In this document: in pieces, positions 53,468 to 62,922 of the stretch
Layout of the letters: every line of letters begins with the position of its first letter
Position numbering within the stretch: the stretch's first letter is position 1
DNA from: Pinibacter aurantiacus
Lineage (GTDB): Bacteria; Bacteroidota; Bacteroidia; Chitinophagales; Chitinophagaceae
Length of the DNA: 64,000 bases
Direction of reading: 5' to 3'
NCBI RefSeq assembly: GCF_019130065.1
Contig: NZ_JAHSPG010000011.1
Location: forward strand, 1 to 64,000
Notes under the pieces: model-generated
Database searches by the model: none
What the model saw: only the letters and a program-made list of their open reading frames with translations
Told to the model about the DNA's origin: nothing
Translations under genes and position numbers: made by a program

Positions 53468-55684
53468 TCAGTTTTTAGGTAACGTGTTCTCAAACTTTGC
53501 TTTCCAGGGATATTGTTCATCGTTCGCCAGGTTATTATCCCATGCATGATGAAAGTGTTGTGTAGGCGCACCGGAAACAACTAAATATAATCTGCTGGTA
53601 TTATTGGGAACAGTAAATGATGCGGAACCTGAATTGCTGCTGTTCATGGCACCATACTCAACACTTCCTGTACTTGTAACAGCTACGAAGCCCCAGCGCC
53701 AACCTGCATACTGGTCGTATGTTGTGTTGTACAGGCTGTTGCCTTTAACACCTTCGAATGCAACTTGTACAACAGTGCCTGCTGCCGGAACAGTTAACTG
53801 CAATGCATTGAATCCATAGTTTTGAACACACCTGGAAGTGTCTATGATATAATAACCATCGCCCATTGCGTTTACTTTGGCATTCTGTGTATAAGACGCA
53901 GATGATGACAGCACGTAATTGGTGTAGTAAGATTTATGAAGAAAATTCCAGTTCAATGTTCTTCTTGCATAATCGTATATCTCATCATTAAACTGAGACT
54001 GGTTAATACCGGTAATGCGTTGGTATGCTTCCACAGCATCTTCTCCCGTTATTGCCTGCTGCCAAAGCTTTCCAACAAAGTCAATACCATGTAGCAAATG
54101 CCAGTATTGAAGATGATAGAAGTTGCTGTAGCGGTTATCCTCGTGCAATAAATTCAAATGCGTTTTTGGAAGAAAGGAAGGTATGTAACTGAAGTATGCG
54201 GTTGGATAAAGCAGCGTGGCCTGGTATTGCGCAGTTTGCTCCCATATTTGCCCGATATAATTTTGACTGCCGGTAAAAGCATAATTTCCATCGCAGCTGT
54301 TCAGGTATTGAAATGTATGCCCGATCTCATGTGCCAGTGTTGCATTATCATTGGCAGCACTATAGTTTATCCAGATGGCGCCTGTCTGGCTATCATAACC
54401 GGAGCCCGTTGCCAGCCAATCGGCTTGCTCGTACAACATTATTATTGTTCTGTATTGATCGGCCTTTGTTTGTCCCGCCTTTACAAAATGCATGGTATCG
54501 TAGTAGAATTTATAGTCGTGCTCGATATTACTCAGCATCGTTTTGATATCTACTTTTTTTGTTGCTGAAGAGGAAGGGTCGCTACCAAATCCTTTTTCCC
54601 AAAACACAACAGCATTGTCTGACCAATCCATCCTTTCGTATGACCATTGGCTATTGTTGTCATTAAAATTGTTTGACTTCAATTGATTGGGCATATATAT
54701 GGATTTGCCGCCGGGCCACCACAAAACGTTTTGCGCAGGATTGTTGTTTAGCTTGATCACTGCATCATAAATTCCTTCTCCGGTAACATTCAGGGTAACA
54801 TCAAAATTGATGGCTGTTTTGTTGAGCAATGACGCGGCTTTAATAGTACCCTTCAGCACACTGTCTTGTTCCAGCACCGGAAACCTGTTGATAGGAGAAC
54901 TAAGGATAATCGCGTCAGACGATTTAACAGTTGTAGTCCATGGATTGATAGCCGTTAAAGAAAAGTTGCTGGTCCAATCGATATTCTCAGGAATGATTAT
55001 TCCCTTATCTCTGTTATCAGAGATCTTCAATCTCAGATATGTTTTTGACGCCTTGTAATTGGGGATCGTAGCTGCTACATCATTCAGGTAAGAACCACTA
55101 AGCTTTGTAACATTCACGCTTGCCTGAACAGCGTTTGCTTCTGTACTATATTTCCAGTTTGCCTTCACTGGTGCGAACACACTTTCTGTCAATTCAATAC
55201 TGGCAATATTTGAAAGCGTATATGTTTTATCATTCACTTTCGCCTGCACCAAAATGTAATAAGTACCAGAGCTAATATTTTGAGTGGTCGCTCCTTCTAT
55301 GGTAATCACTCCTGTCGCAGCATCAATGCTTACTCCACTCTTTTCTGTTTGCGTGTATTTGGCAATAACAGCAGCTTCGGTGAGGTCAGTATTTTTATTT
55401 ACCGGCTGGCTCCATGTGCCTATAGAATATTTATCTAAAAAAGCAGAGACGGTTTTGCCGGAAGTATTTCTTACATCCAAAATACTGAACTGAACATTTG
55501 CGGGAAAATCATGCACAATTGATGCGCTGGTAAATTTTGCACCTTTGGCAACTTTAAAAACATTGCTTGCATAAGAAGCTGTATAAGTAGTCTCTTCTCC
55601 GGGCGCGGATCCTTTGCTACCCTTACTGCAAGACAATAGAATGACCAGCACGGTATAACATACCGCTAATGACAATATTCTCAT
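53468..55684 (-). CDS. Surface lipoprotein with HEXXH metallopeptidase-like domain (DUF6055-like)
   Basis: This 738-residue lipoprotein (Cys19 in VILLSCSKGSKG) has two N-terminal beta-sandwich-like regions (~30-330). The following domain has FWEKGFGSDP and then the zinc-type motif H452-EIGH-456 in LAHEIGHTFQYL, with downstream acidic and histidine residues (LLHEDNRYSNFYHLQYWHLLHG). This arrangement is like the DUF6055 family and recalls gluzincin/M60-type mucin-degrading peptidases, but I cannot prove peptidase activity. The C-terminus is a jelly-roll-like beta domain. Its place between the anti-sigma factor and SusC implies a core role in this locus, perhaps processing a glycoprotein. Confidence 0.7.
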   Translation of the reverse strand: MRILSLAVCYTVLVILLSCSKGSKGSAPGEETTYTASYASNVFKVAKGAKFTSASIVHDFPANVQFSILDVRNTSGKTVSAFLDKYSIGTWSQPVNKNTDLTEAAVIAKYTQTEKSGVSIDAATGVITIEGATTQNISSGTYYILVQAKVNDKTYTLSNIASIELTESVFAPVKANWKYSTEANAVQASVNVTKLSGSYLNDVAATIPNYKASKTYLRLKISDNRDKGIIIPENIDWTSNFSLTAINPWTTTVKSSDAIILSSPINRFPVLEQDSVLKGTIKAASLLNKTAINFDVTLNVTGEGIYDAVIKLNNNPAQNVLWWPGGKSIYMPNQLKSNNFNDNNSQWSYERMDWSDNAVVFWEKGFGSDPSSSATKKVDIKTMLSNIEHDYKFYYDTMHFVKAGQTKADQYRTIIMLYEQADWLATGSGYDSQTGAIWINYSAANDNATLAHEIGHTFQYLNSCDGNYAFTGSQNYIGQIWEQTAQYQATLLYPTAYFSYIPSFLPKTHLNLLHEDNRYSNFYHLQYWHLLHGIDFVGKLWQQAITGEDAVEAYQRITGINQSQFNDEIYDYARRTLNWNFLHKSYYTNYVLSSSASYTQNAKVNAMGDGYYIIDTSRCVQNYGFNALQLTVPAAGTVVQVAFEGVKGNSLYNTTYDQYAGWRWGFVAVTSTGSVEYGAMNSSNSGSASFTVPNNTSRLYLVVSGAPTQHFHHAWDNNLANDEQYPWKAKFENTLPKN

Positions 55685-55720
55685 AAGCAGAAAATTCCTT
55701 AAAGCGAGTTGGAAAGTTGG

Positions 55721-56554
55721 TTAGTTAAAACAGACTTTGACAGTTTTCTTGTCTGTGATGGTATATGAAAACAACATTTGCTTTGACATGTCATCTATCA
55801 GCTCCGGAAAGCTCACCTGCTGAAAGTGTGCAGTATATTTTCCTGCAACATCTGGCTGGCTGGTAGCACAAAGCTCTATAACGATGCCATATTTGTTTTG
55901 TAGAATTGCTGCGATCTCGTTAAACGAAGCGTTATTAATATTCACTCTTAGCGCCATCTGGTTCAACACTTTCAGTTGCTCGGATGAATCGAGTTTATTC
56001 AACGCCACTTCATTGATCATCACTTTGGCCATCGGAGTCATTTTCATACTCTTCGGTTTCGTTTCCCGGCATACAGTATCAGCAGTCACTACAGAGTCCT
56101 TTACCAAAGCAGGCACTGACGACAATTTCTTTTCATGTTGTTTAGTTTTAGATTGATGTACATTAACTTTTTGCGGATAAGCATGCAATGTATTGGAAGC
56201 TACATGCTCGTCAACGGGTTCCTGTTTTACAATGGTTTTGGCAATTGTTTGATTGCTTTTTTGCGGGCCGGTTTTATCAGACATAAAATAGTAGGCACCG
56301 GCAATTATAAAAGCCAAAACAGCTGCTGCAGCCACCAGTCGAGGCAAATAACGCACTACACCCCTGCTTATTTCTTTCGGTTTTACCGTTTCTGAAACAG
56401 AAGATTGCTCCTCAAGATGTTCGTGCCAGTAAGACTCAAGGAATTGTTCAAACACCTTTTGGTTTTGTGGTTCCATGAGCCATTTTTCTACAACGGCAAC
56501 GTCCCGGTCAGAACAGGTTCTCTCGAAATAATTTTTTAAAAGTTCGTTTGTCAC
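55721..56554 (-). CDS. FecR-type anti-sigma factor lacking the central FecR domain
   Basis: Translation appears to start at a GTG (56552-56554), since the next ATG would remove the conserved N-terminus MTNELLKNYFERTCSDRDV. The 277 residues comprise an N-terminal cytoplasmic sigma-binding region (~1-65), one membrane helix (~70-92, LVAAAAVLAFIIAGAYYFM), a Lys/Gln/Thr-rich linker and a C-terminal STN/DUF4974-like domain (~205-277, INNASFNEIAAILQNKYGIV). Usual Bacteroidota homologues are about 320-390 residues with a beta-rich FecR domain in the middle, which is not recognisable here. It should hold the ECF sigma factor encoded 97 bp upstream. Confidence 0.8.
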   Translation of the reverse strand: MTNELLKNYFERTCSDRDVAVVEKWLMEPQNQKVFEQFLESYWHEHLEEQSSVSETVKPKEISRGVVRYLPRLVAAAAVLAFIIAGAYYFMSDKTGPQKSNQTIAKTIVKQEPVDEHVASNTLHAYPQKVNVHQSKTKQHEKKLSSVPALVKDSVVTADTVCRETKPKSMKMTPMAKVMINEVALNKLDSSEQLKVLNQMALRVNINNASFNEIAAILQNKYGIVIELCATSQPDVAGKYTAHFQQVSFPELIDDMSKQMLFSYTITDKKTVKVCFN

Positions 56555-56651
56555 TTTGCGTAAGACTTTTGAATCAAAAATCTAAATACTATACAATCTA
56601 AAAGGTAAATGCACCTAATCGTTTTTAAATTTTTTTGGATTTTTTTCATTT

Positions 56652-57188
56652 TCATGAAAAACCCATCTTTTTCAAGATCTCTTTTAACTGTTTGGTGGAT
56701 TGGTTAATGTGGTTTTCTACCGTGCTTTTGCTAATGTTCAGCGTTTTGGCGATTTCCTGGTTACTATATCCCTCTATGCGGGACATTGCAAAAACCTCTC
56801 TTCGTTTGTGGGATAACTGTTGAAGAATTTGTTGAAGGAGCTGGTTAACTTCATTGGCCCTTATTTCATCATGCGCAATCTCTTGCCGACCAACGGACTC
56901 CTCATATTTGCGTGAGACAATTTGTTTCCTGACTTCGTTATATATGGCATTTTTAGCAATTGTAATCAGATAAGACTGTAGGGATAAATCCTCTTTTAAA
57001 GTGTCCCTGTGTTCCCAAAGCTTAATGAAGGTTTGTTGAATAACATCCCTGATATTTTCGTGTGCGATGTTTAATTTCAACAAAAAGGAATAGAGCACTT
57101 CGCTATATGCATTATACAAGGCAACAAACGCCTTTTCATCGCCTTGCTTCAATTGAATAATAAGTTCCTTTTCATTATTTAAACGCAT
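56652..57188 (-). CDS. ECF sigma factor (Bacteroidota expansion family)
   Basis: The ATG at 57188 (MRLNNEKELIIQLKQGDEKAF) is preferred over a TTG two codons earlier. The 178-residue protein has sigma region 2 (FVALYNAYSEVLYSFLLKLN, DVIQQTFIKLWEHRD) and region 4 (LSHKRREVFAMSRIEGYSNQEIA and TLNISKSTVENHINQSTKQL). It heads the second SusCD operon with its anti-sigma factor and probably directs transcription of that operon when the ligand is imported. Confidence 0.93.
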   Translation of the reverse strand: MRLNNEKELIIQLKQGDEKAFVALYNAYSEVLYSFLLKLNIAHENIRDVIQQTFIKLWEHRDTLKEDLSLQSYLITIAKNAIYNEVRKQIVSRKYEESVGRQEIAHDEIRANEVNQLLQQILQQLSHKRREVFAMSRIEGYSNQEIAKTLNISKSTVENHINQSTKQLKEILKKMGFS

Positions 57189-57239
57189 AATCAAGCCTTA
57201 ATTGTTAACCAGAGGTTTCTAAAATACAAAAAAAAACAA

Positions 57240-57274
57240 CACTATAAGTCTACAAAAGTAATAGACTTATAGTG
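57240..57274 (-). terminator. Perfect 13-bp hairpin before the sigma gene
   Basis: Arms CACTATAAGTCTA and TAGACTTATAGTG (57240-57252 and 57262-57274) enclose a 9-base loop. On the minus strand a T-rich run follows. It could be a second terminator of the GH92 operon or a leader structure of the sigma gene 51 bases downstream. Confidence 0.6.
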
Positions 57275-57352
57275 AAAAATAAATTCCTGATCAACAAAAT
57301 TCATAAAGCCAACTTCTTGAATCCTATTTCACTCTTGTGTAGGTGGGACAAA

Positions 57353-57381
57353 AAAAAACACCATTAGTATGGTGTTTTTTT
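57353..57381 (-). terminator. Terminator after GH92
   Basis: The stem AAAAAACACCAT/ATGGTGTTTTTT with loop TAGT is perfect over 12 bp, with T-runs in both directions. Confidence 0.75.
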
Positions 57382-57505
57382 CTAATAGACTTTTGGACGA
57401 TATTCCGAATTATGGGTAGTTATTAAAGATTACTTCTTTATCGCGTCTAATAATCTTTTGGAAATGCCTGGGCTGTCCGTTTGTGCCACATTGAGCATAT
57501 TCGTA

Positions 57506-59848
57506 TCAGTAGCTATTCTTTGCCTCTGCTCCCATAGTCAGTACAAGCTTTCCTCCTTTTACAACATCTGCGTATTTAATAAACGGTGTATGGAGATCTT
57601 TCCCATCGAGCGAAAAAGATTGAACATATATATTGTCCTTGTTATTATTTTTTGTTTCAATTACAAACTTCTTTCCGCTATAATATTTCTTGCTTGGCTG
57701 AATGGTAATGCGGTCAAACAAAGGGCTTCCAATGCCAAATGATGGCTGTGGTTCAGTAAGGCCTTTTATGTCAAACAACCCTATTGAAGACATCACATAC
57801 CAGGAGCCCAATTGTCCCTGATCTTCATCTTGCCCAAATCCATAGCCATGAATTCCTTCAGTACCATAAAATTTATCGCATATAGCCCGCACCCATTTTT
57901 GGGTTAAGGATGGCTTATCAGAAAAATTGAACATCCACGAAATATGCAGGTTAGGCTGATTACCGTGATTATAAACGCTTTCGATACCGGCAAACGCGTC
58001 GATATTATCTCCGCCTCCAAAATATTGTTTATCCGAAATGATGAACGTACTGTCAAGCCTCTTATTGAACTCATCTTTTCCAACTTTGGCAATTAAAGTA
58101 ACAGGGTCATGTGGCACAAAATAGGTATACTGATAAGCGTTACCTTCCTGGAAACCGCGCCATGGCTTGGACGGATCAAAATTGCTGATAAACTTTCCTT
58201 CGGCATCTTTGGGATGCATGAGTTTCAATTGCGGATCAAATATCTGCTGCCATGCATTTGATAAACCGTTTAATTGATTGTAATCGTTCTCTTTTCCTAA
58301 TGCCTTTGCCCATTGAGCTACAGCATATGTACTAAACGCATATTCAAGTGTATGCGAAGCGGAAAACTGCCAGAGTTCGCCGCCGCCTTTGCCTTTGTCC
58401 AGATGGTTTACATATCCGTATTTCAGAAAGCGATCCACATCAAGTTTGCCTGCACCGTTTGGACGGTTTTGCCAGCCTATTTCATTTTTCAATGATGCCT
58501 CATATGCAAGGTTCACATCAAAATCTCTAATACCAACATTATAGGCGCTCGCCATAATAATACTCACCATATTGGTGCCCACTCCTGAAACATATTTGCT
58601 ATTTGCTATACCATCGCCCAGCCAGCCGGCATCTTTATATACCAGCAACTGGCTTTTAATAAAGTCAGAATAGTATTCAGGATAAACAACGGACCAAAGC
58701 TGCGTAAGGTTCCAGTATGCTCCCCACACCGCATCGGTATTATAATGATTATATAAAGGCTTATTATTTTTCCCTAAAGGTATTTGCCCAACACCTCCAT
58801 CATTTTTGGGATAAGCCCCATTTACATCACTCGCCAGGCCTCTGCCCAATAAAGCATGATAAAGGCCTGTATAGAATTTCACTTTATTCTCTCTGACAGG
58901 TGTCTCTACTACAATTCTTCCGAGGTACTCATTCCACTCCGCCTGTGCTTTTTGTTTGGCCTTGTCGAATGTAAGACCAGCGGCTTCTTCTTTAAGATTC
59001 AATCTGGCATTTTCAATGGAAGTATAAGACAATCCGGCTTTTATTGTAATAGCCTCATTCTGCTTTGTTGAAAATGAAAGGTACGCACCTGCCCCTTTGC
59101 CGGAAATTTCTGTTTTGCCTTTCGTTATTTCATTCCCACGAAACACGCCGTATGCTGTTGGCTTTTTATCAAGTACCGCGGAAAAATATATTGTTACTTC
59201 AGCACCTGCCTGGTATTTCTGTACATACACCGGCAACGTTATTACATAGCCCTCTATTCTTCCATCAGGCAGTATGGTAACTTTTGCATCTTTTACCGGA
59301 CCGCTCTCACCTTGCACATTGCCTATATCAAATAAAATATGCGACTCATTCGAAGCAGGAAATGTATAGCGGTGATAGGCCACACGCTTTGTAGAAGTTA
59401 GTTCTGCTTTAATGTTGTAATCTTTTAGCAGAACAGAATAATAACCTGCAGTTGCTACTTCATCTTTCTTATCAAAACGTGAACGATAGCCATTATCAGG
59501 GTTTTCAAGTTTGCCCGGTGTTGTTTGCAATGGGCCCGTAATTGGCGCAAACACAACTCCCCCTACCTGGAACTCGTGAAAATTAGGAAAGCCTTCAATG
59601 GAAGTGTGGCGGAAATCATAACCTGTAGCATCCCAACCGTGCATATTGCCGTAACTGCCGTTTGTAGACGGTGCAGGCTTGGCCATTCCAAAAGGAGATG
59701 CGCCGGGTGTGTAATGGAACCAACGACAATGCGCGGTGCCAATGTTGGGATCAACATATTGAATAAGGCTTTGCTTTTCCTGCGCACGCAATATTTGTAT
59801 TGAACTTATAAATATTGCTGTGCAAAACAACATGATTTTAAATTTCAT
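57506..59848 (-). CDS. GH92 alpha-mannosidase
   Basis: This 780-residue secreted protein starts with a signal peptide (MLFCTAIFISSIQILRAQ) followed by the GH92 N-terminal domain (YVDPNIGTAHCRWFHYTPGA, TGYDFRHTSIEGFPNFHEF). The catalytic alpha/alpha barrel has VWGAYWNLTQLWSVVYPEY, GVGTNMVSIIMASAY and the C-terminal signature EDQGQLGSWYVMSSIGLF. GH92 enzymes are calcium-dependent exo-alpha-mannosidases that act on N-glycan or mannan side chains. In this operon it would feed mannose to the ROK kinase and phosphomannose isomerase encoded upstream. It is the last gene, followed by terminators. Confidence 0.93.
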   Translation of the reverse strand: MKFKIMLFCTAIFISSIQILRAQEKQSLIQYVDPNIGTAHCRWFHYTPGASPFGMAKPAPSTNGSYGNMHGWDATGYDFRHTSIEGFPNFHEFQVGGVVFAPITGPLQTTPGKLENPDNGYRSRFDKKDEVATAGYYSVLLKDYNIKAELTSTKRVAYHRYTFPASNESHILFDIGNVQGESGPVKDAKVTILPDGRIEGYVITLPVYVQKYQAGAEVTIYFSAVLDKKPTAYGVFRGNEITKGKTEISGKGAGAYLSFSTKQNEAITIKAGLSYTSIENARLNLKEEAAGLTFDKAKQKAQAEWNEYLGRIVVETPVRENKVKFYTGLYHALLGRGLASDVNGAYPKNDGGVGQIPLGKNNKPLYNHYNTDAVWGAYWNLTQLWSVVYPEYYSDFIKSQLLVYKDAGWLGDGIANSKYVSGVGTNMVSIIMASAYNVGIRDFDVNLAYEASLKNEIGWQNRPNGAGKLDVDRFLKYGYVNHLDKGKGGGELWQFSASHTLEYAFSTYAVAQWAKALGKENDYNQLNGLSNAWQQIFDPQLKLMHPKDAEGKFISNFDPSKPWRGFQEGNAYQYTYFVPHDPVTLIAKVGKDEFNKRLDSTFIISDKQYFGGGDNIDAFAGIESVYNHGNQPNLHISWMFNFSDKPSLTQKWVRAICDKFYGTEGIHGYGFGQDEDQGQLGSWYVMSSIGLFDIKGLTEPQPSFGIGSPLFDRITIQPSKKYYSGKKFVIETKNNNKDNIYVQSFSLDGKDLHTPFIKYADVVKGGKLVLTMGAEAKNSY

Positions 59849-59927
59849 AAAGACAAGACATTTTTTAAAGTACCGCTCGTTAAAAAATTATTTGGAAAGC
59901 TATGGGTTAATAAGACTGGTTCCGCCA

Positions 59928-60815
59928 TTAACTATTCACAAGCTGCTGTAACTGCATATACCAACCGCCACCTGCGCCTATCATCATTGCATCTTCACCC
60001 AAAATTGCTGTTGTAACCATCACATCTTTATTCACCTTTCTTATTTCATTTTCCATTGTATCGCCAAAAAAAGCATATGCTTTGGCTATGTTTCCTCCAA
60101 TCACTATGGCTTCAGGTTGTTCTTTTTCCATGAACGCTGTAAGAAAACTTCCAAGATTATGACCGAACTCTTCGAAAATCATGCTGGCATTTTGATCATT
60201 TGGAATTAATGTAGAAAGCTCACGGGCGCCGGTAATTTCTTTCCCTGTCAGCTCAAAATATCTTTTTACAAACCAGCGCGTAGAAATGTATTCTTCTGCT
60301 ATTGTGCCTTTAAATGGAAAGCTCCACAGATCTGCACTGTATGCAGAACCGTCTCGACAAACAGCCGTGCCAAGTCCTGTGCCCAGTGTAACACCAATTA
60401 CTGTTTTATAGCCCTTTGCACTACCGCTAAATACTTCACCCTGCAAAAAACACGCTGCATCATTATTGAGATAAATATCGCTCGCAGAATATCCAAGCGA
60501 TTTTCCAAGCAGGTCTTTTACATTAAGGTTATATAAATGAGGATATTTATCAAGTCCTTGTATCAGGCAAATTCCTTGTTCGTAATCGAACGGACCGGGC
60601 ATTGCCAGGCAAACTTTTTTTACATTATGACTACCGATTGACTGTGCAATACACTTGCTCCAGTCAGCAATAATTTTATCTGCTTCCGCATGCGAGTCTA
60701 TGTGCAATCGCACTTCAGAAGACTTTACAAGCTGTCTCGTTTCAAGATCAAGCAAGCATGATGTGATGTGCGAACCACCCACATCTGCGCAAACTACAAG
60801 ATTATCTAATCGCAT
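59928..60815 (-). CDS. ROK-family sugar kinase (likely mannokinase)
   Basis: This 295-residue cytoplasmic protein has the ROK/hexokinase ATP-binding motif DVGGSHITSCLLD (~11-23), the second phosphate motif GVTLGTGLGTAVCRDG and the adenosine motif GPFDYEQGI / AIVIGGNIAKAYAFF. The CxCGxxGCxE zinc motif of many ROK proteins is absent. Its position between GH92 and phosphomannose isomerase genes suggests that it phosphorylates mannose; glucose or another hexose remains possible. Confidence 0.85.
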   Translation of the reverse strand: MRLDNLVVCADVGGSHITSCLLDLETRQLVKSSEVRLHIDSHAEADKIIADWSKCIAQSIGSHNVKKVCLAMPGPFDYEQGICLIQGLDKYPHLYNLNVKDLLGKSLGYSASDIYLNNDAACFLQGEVFSGSAKGYKTVIGVTLGTGLGTAVCRDGSAYSADLWSFPFKGTIAEEYISTRWFVKRYFELTGKEITGARELSTLIPNDQNASMIFEEFGHNLGSFLTAFMEKEQPEAIVIGGNIAKAYAFFGDTMENEIRKVNKDVMVTTAILGEDAMMIGAGGGWYMQLQQLVNS

Positions 60816-60915
60816 ATTTGAAGAATATTAGTTATTCATTATTTTAATCGCGAATGGCACGTTGCCAATCGCGATTAATGTTTTTATTAAATTGACCGGG
60901 AATACAAATAACTGC

Positions 60916-62748
60916 TTACTTTTTCCAACGATCAATATTTTCTTTAAGAAAAGCACGTACTACTTTCGCTCTTTCTTTTCCATTGTTGGTAATTGAAAAA
61001 GTTTTCGCAGCGGCCGGTATCACAAATGTCTCAGCATAACGGAATGTTGCAACTGATCCATCTTCTGTAGTTACTGATACAGCAGAGCCTTCTACAAGCA
61101 TCAACACCTGCACACTATCATTTGTATCAAGCGTAACTGTTGTATCAAATTCAACACGTTCTACATCATAGAAATGGTCAGCATGAGTTGGCAAATGCAC
61201 CAGTTGCCAATCGGCCCCTTTGTCAATTACCGTTTGCTTTGAAATCAACTCTTGTTCAACGCGATCACCTTTACGGTCAAAGTTAAGGTTGTTAAAAGCA
61301 TGATCTATATTGATGGGACGAGGCTCGCCATTAAGATCCAGTCTTACCCAATCATACATTTTGAACGTAAAGATGTAAGGTGTCGCACTTATTTCAAGAA
61401 CGAGATTATCAACGCCGGAGCTATGCACAGTACCGTTTGGTATTAAAAACAAATCATGTTTATGGGCCTCGAATGACTGTACATATTTTTTGATATCAAT
61501 TTCAACCTTGTTTTCTTGGCTGTATTCCAAAGCCGTTTTAAATTCAGTTGGCTCAATACTGTCCTGGAAACCCAAATAAACTTGTGCTCCATTCTTACAA
61601 TCAAGCATATAATAGGTTTCATCCTGCGTAATATGCTCGCCAAAATTCTTGCGAATATACTCAAGCGAAGGGTGGCATTGTATAGAAAGATTTTCGCCAT
61701 CCCATGTATCCAGGAAATCAAAACGAATGGGAAACTCTTCTCCAAAAAACGAAGCATGTTTTCCAATCATTTCCTTGTTGTGCCACATCATCAACATATC
61801 AAATGGCACTTCAAGCAGCTTGCCATCACTTTCAAAAACAACCCCATTTTCAGGAACAATTAATTCAAACGACCAGGCATAATTCACTTTTCTTTTATCT
61901 AGTCCTTTTATTCTTTCCTTCATCCACTGTCCACCCCATACACCTGGGTCAAACCAAGGACGGGCACGCATTACAGAATGGCTTAATTTTTCTAAAGCTT
62001 CCTCCAAATCTTTCTTAGCTATCCAGTTAATTTCGTTTCTCCACTGGGTATCGGCAACTACCAATACTTTATTAAAGATGGATTTCCGATGCGCATTCAA
62101 CACAACCCAGTCAACAAAATAAAAGCGCTTATACGTTTCTGATGCTTTGCTTATCACATCTGTTCCAAGATTGCCTGTCTCAGAGGCACGCATACGATAC
62201 TGTATTTCATTCTTCGGAACATCAAGAAACACAACTGGCGCGTTCCAGTTTAATAAACCCGCTCCTGTTCCATATGCTATGGTAATATCAAAACTATCAT
62301 CCGGCTGAACTTTTGCAAGCTTTTCCGTTTCAAAAAACTGTTGAAGATTGATATTGCTTCTTGTTCCCCATACAGAACCAGGCGATCCCAAAAACGGAGC
62401 CACCATTGCCTGTATTTCATCCGTACTTTTCATACACTCCTCAACACTAATCCATTTAACGTTGCATCCAAGTTCGGCAAAACTTTGTTGCAGGCATGCT
62501 GTTACCTCGTTCCACATAACACCACTGTAACCATCAATTATAATCTGGCGGTGTCCTGCCATCCACTTCGCAAGGCTATTGTAACCGCTAAATATTTTTT
62601 TTGAACCAAGTGAGTGAAATGGGAATATGTCATACTCATTAAGTTTGTTAGTCACATCAACATGTTGTGGCATTGTAAACTGAGTTGCCACTTTTTCTTT
62701 TGTTGAAATTTCTTTCTCTTCTGTTTTCTTAGCTGACGATACTTGCAT
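60916..62748 (-). CDS. manA: Class I mannose-6-phosphate isomerase with extra N-terminal domain
   Basis: The 610-residue protein is much longer than a classical bacterial ManA (about 320-390). The C-terminal part (~255-605) is the isomerase: WGGQWMKERIKG, LSIQCHPSLEYIRKNFGEH, ETYYMLDCKNGAQVYLGF and the metal-site HSSGVDNLVLEIS. The N-terminal ~250 residues form a separate domain containing IIIDGYSGVMWNEV, which recalls a P-loop kinase but lacks the GKS/T residues; its role is unclear. The enzyme converts mannose-6-phosphate to fructose-6-phosphate. It lies between the GH38-like gene (174 bp) and the ROK kinase (100 bp). Confidence 0.88.
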   Translation of the reverse strand: MQVSSAKKTEEKEISTKEKVATQFTMPQHVDVTNKLNEYDIFPFHSLGSKKIFSGYNSLAKWMAGHRQIIIDGYSGVMWNEVTACLQQSFAELGCNVKWISVEECMKSTDEIQAMVAPFLGSPGSVWGTRSNINLQQFFETEKLAKVQPDDSFDITIAYGTGAGLLNWNAPVVFLDVPKNEIQYRMRASETGNLGTDVISKASETYKRFYFVDWVVLNAHRKSIFNKVLVVADTQWRNEINWIAKKDLEEALEKLSHSVMRARPWFDPGVWGGQWMKERIKGLDKRKVNYAWSFELIVPENGVVFESDGKLLEVPFDMLMMWHNKEMIGKHASFFGEEFPIRFDFLDTWDGENLSIQCHPSLEYIRKNFGEHITQDETYYMLDCKNGAQVYLGFQDSIEPTEFKTALEYSQENKVEIDIKKYVQSFEAHKHDLFLIPNGTVHSSGVDNLVLEISATPYIFTFKMYDWVRLDLNGEPRPINIDHAFNNLNFDRKGDRVEQELISKQTVIDKGADWQLVHLPTHADHFYDVERVEFDTTVTLDTNDSVQVLMLVEGSAVSVTTEDGSVATFRYAETFVIPAAAKTFSITNNGKERAKVVRAFLKENIDRWKK

Positions 62749-62922
62749 ATCTTTTAATTTAATCTTGTATAAATAGGGTTGAACATTATAGTTCTCAAAT
62801 GTTTTTTATGGTTCCGGCAGCAGTGCTGCTATTGTGCTTTGGTTGCGTCGCACTCTTGTACATTAGTATTTCAATTCAGCATTTATTGCTTTCAAATTCT
62901 TCCATCACGAATGCTTCATTTC

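Larger units (their letters stand above)
57189..57505. other. Intergenic region with two hairpins between mannoside operon and sigma gene
   Basis: No gene was found. Two terminator-like hairpins (57240-57274 and 57353-57381) separate the upstream mannoside operon from the sigma gene. A TTGAATCCT string at 57317-57325 recalls the tRNA T arm but lacks the rest. Confidence 0.45.

Noticed and set aside
57312-57335. TTGAATCCT near a hairpin as a fourth degenerate tRNA-like remnant
   Set aside because: Only about nine bases match; no D-arm-like part and no acceptor strand, so similarity may be chance.
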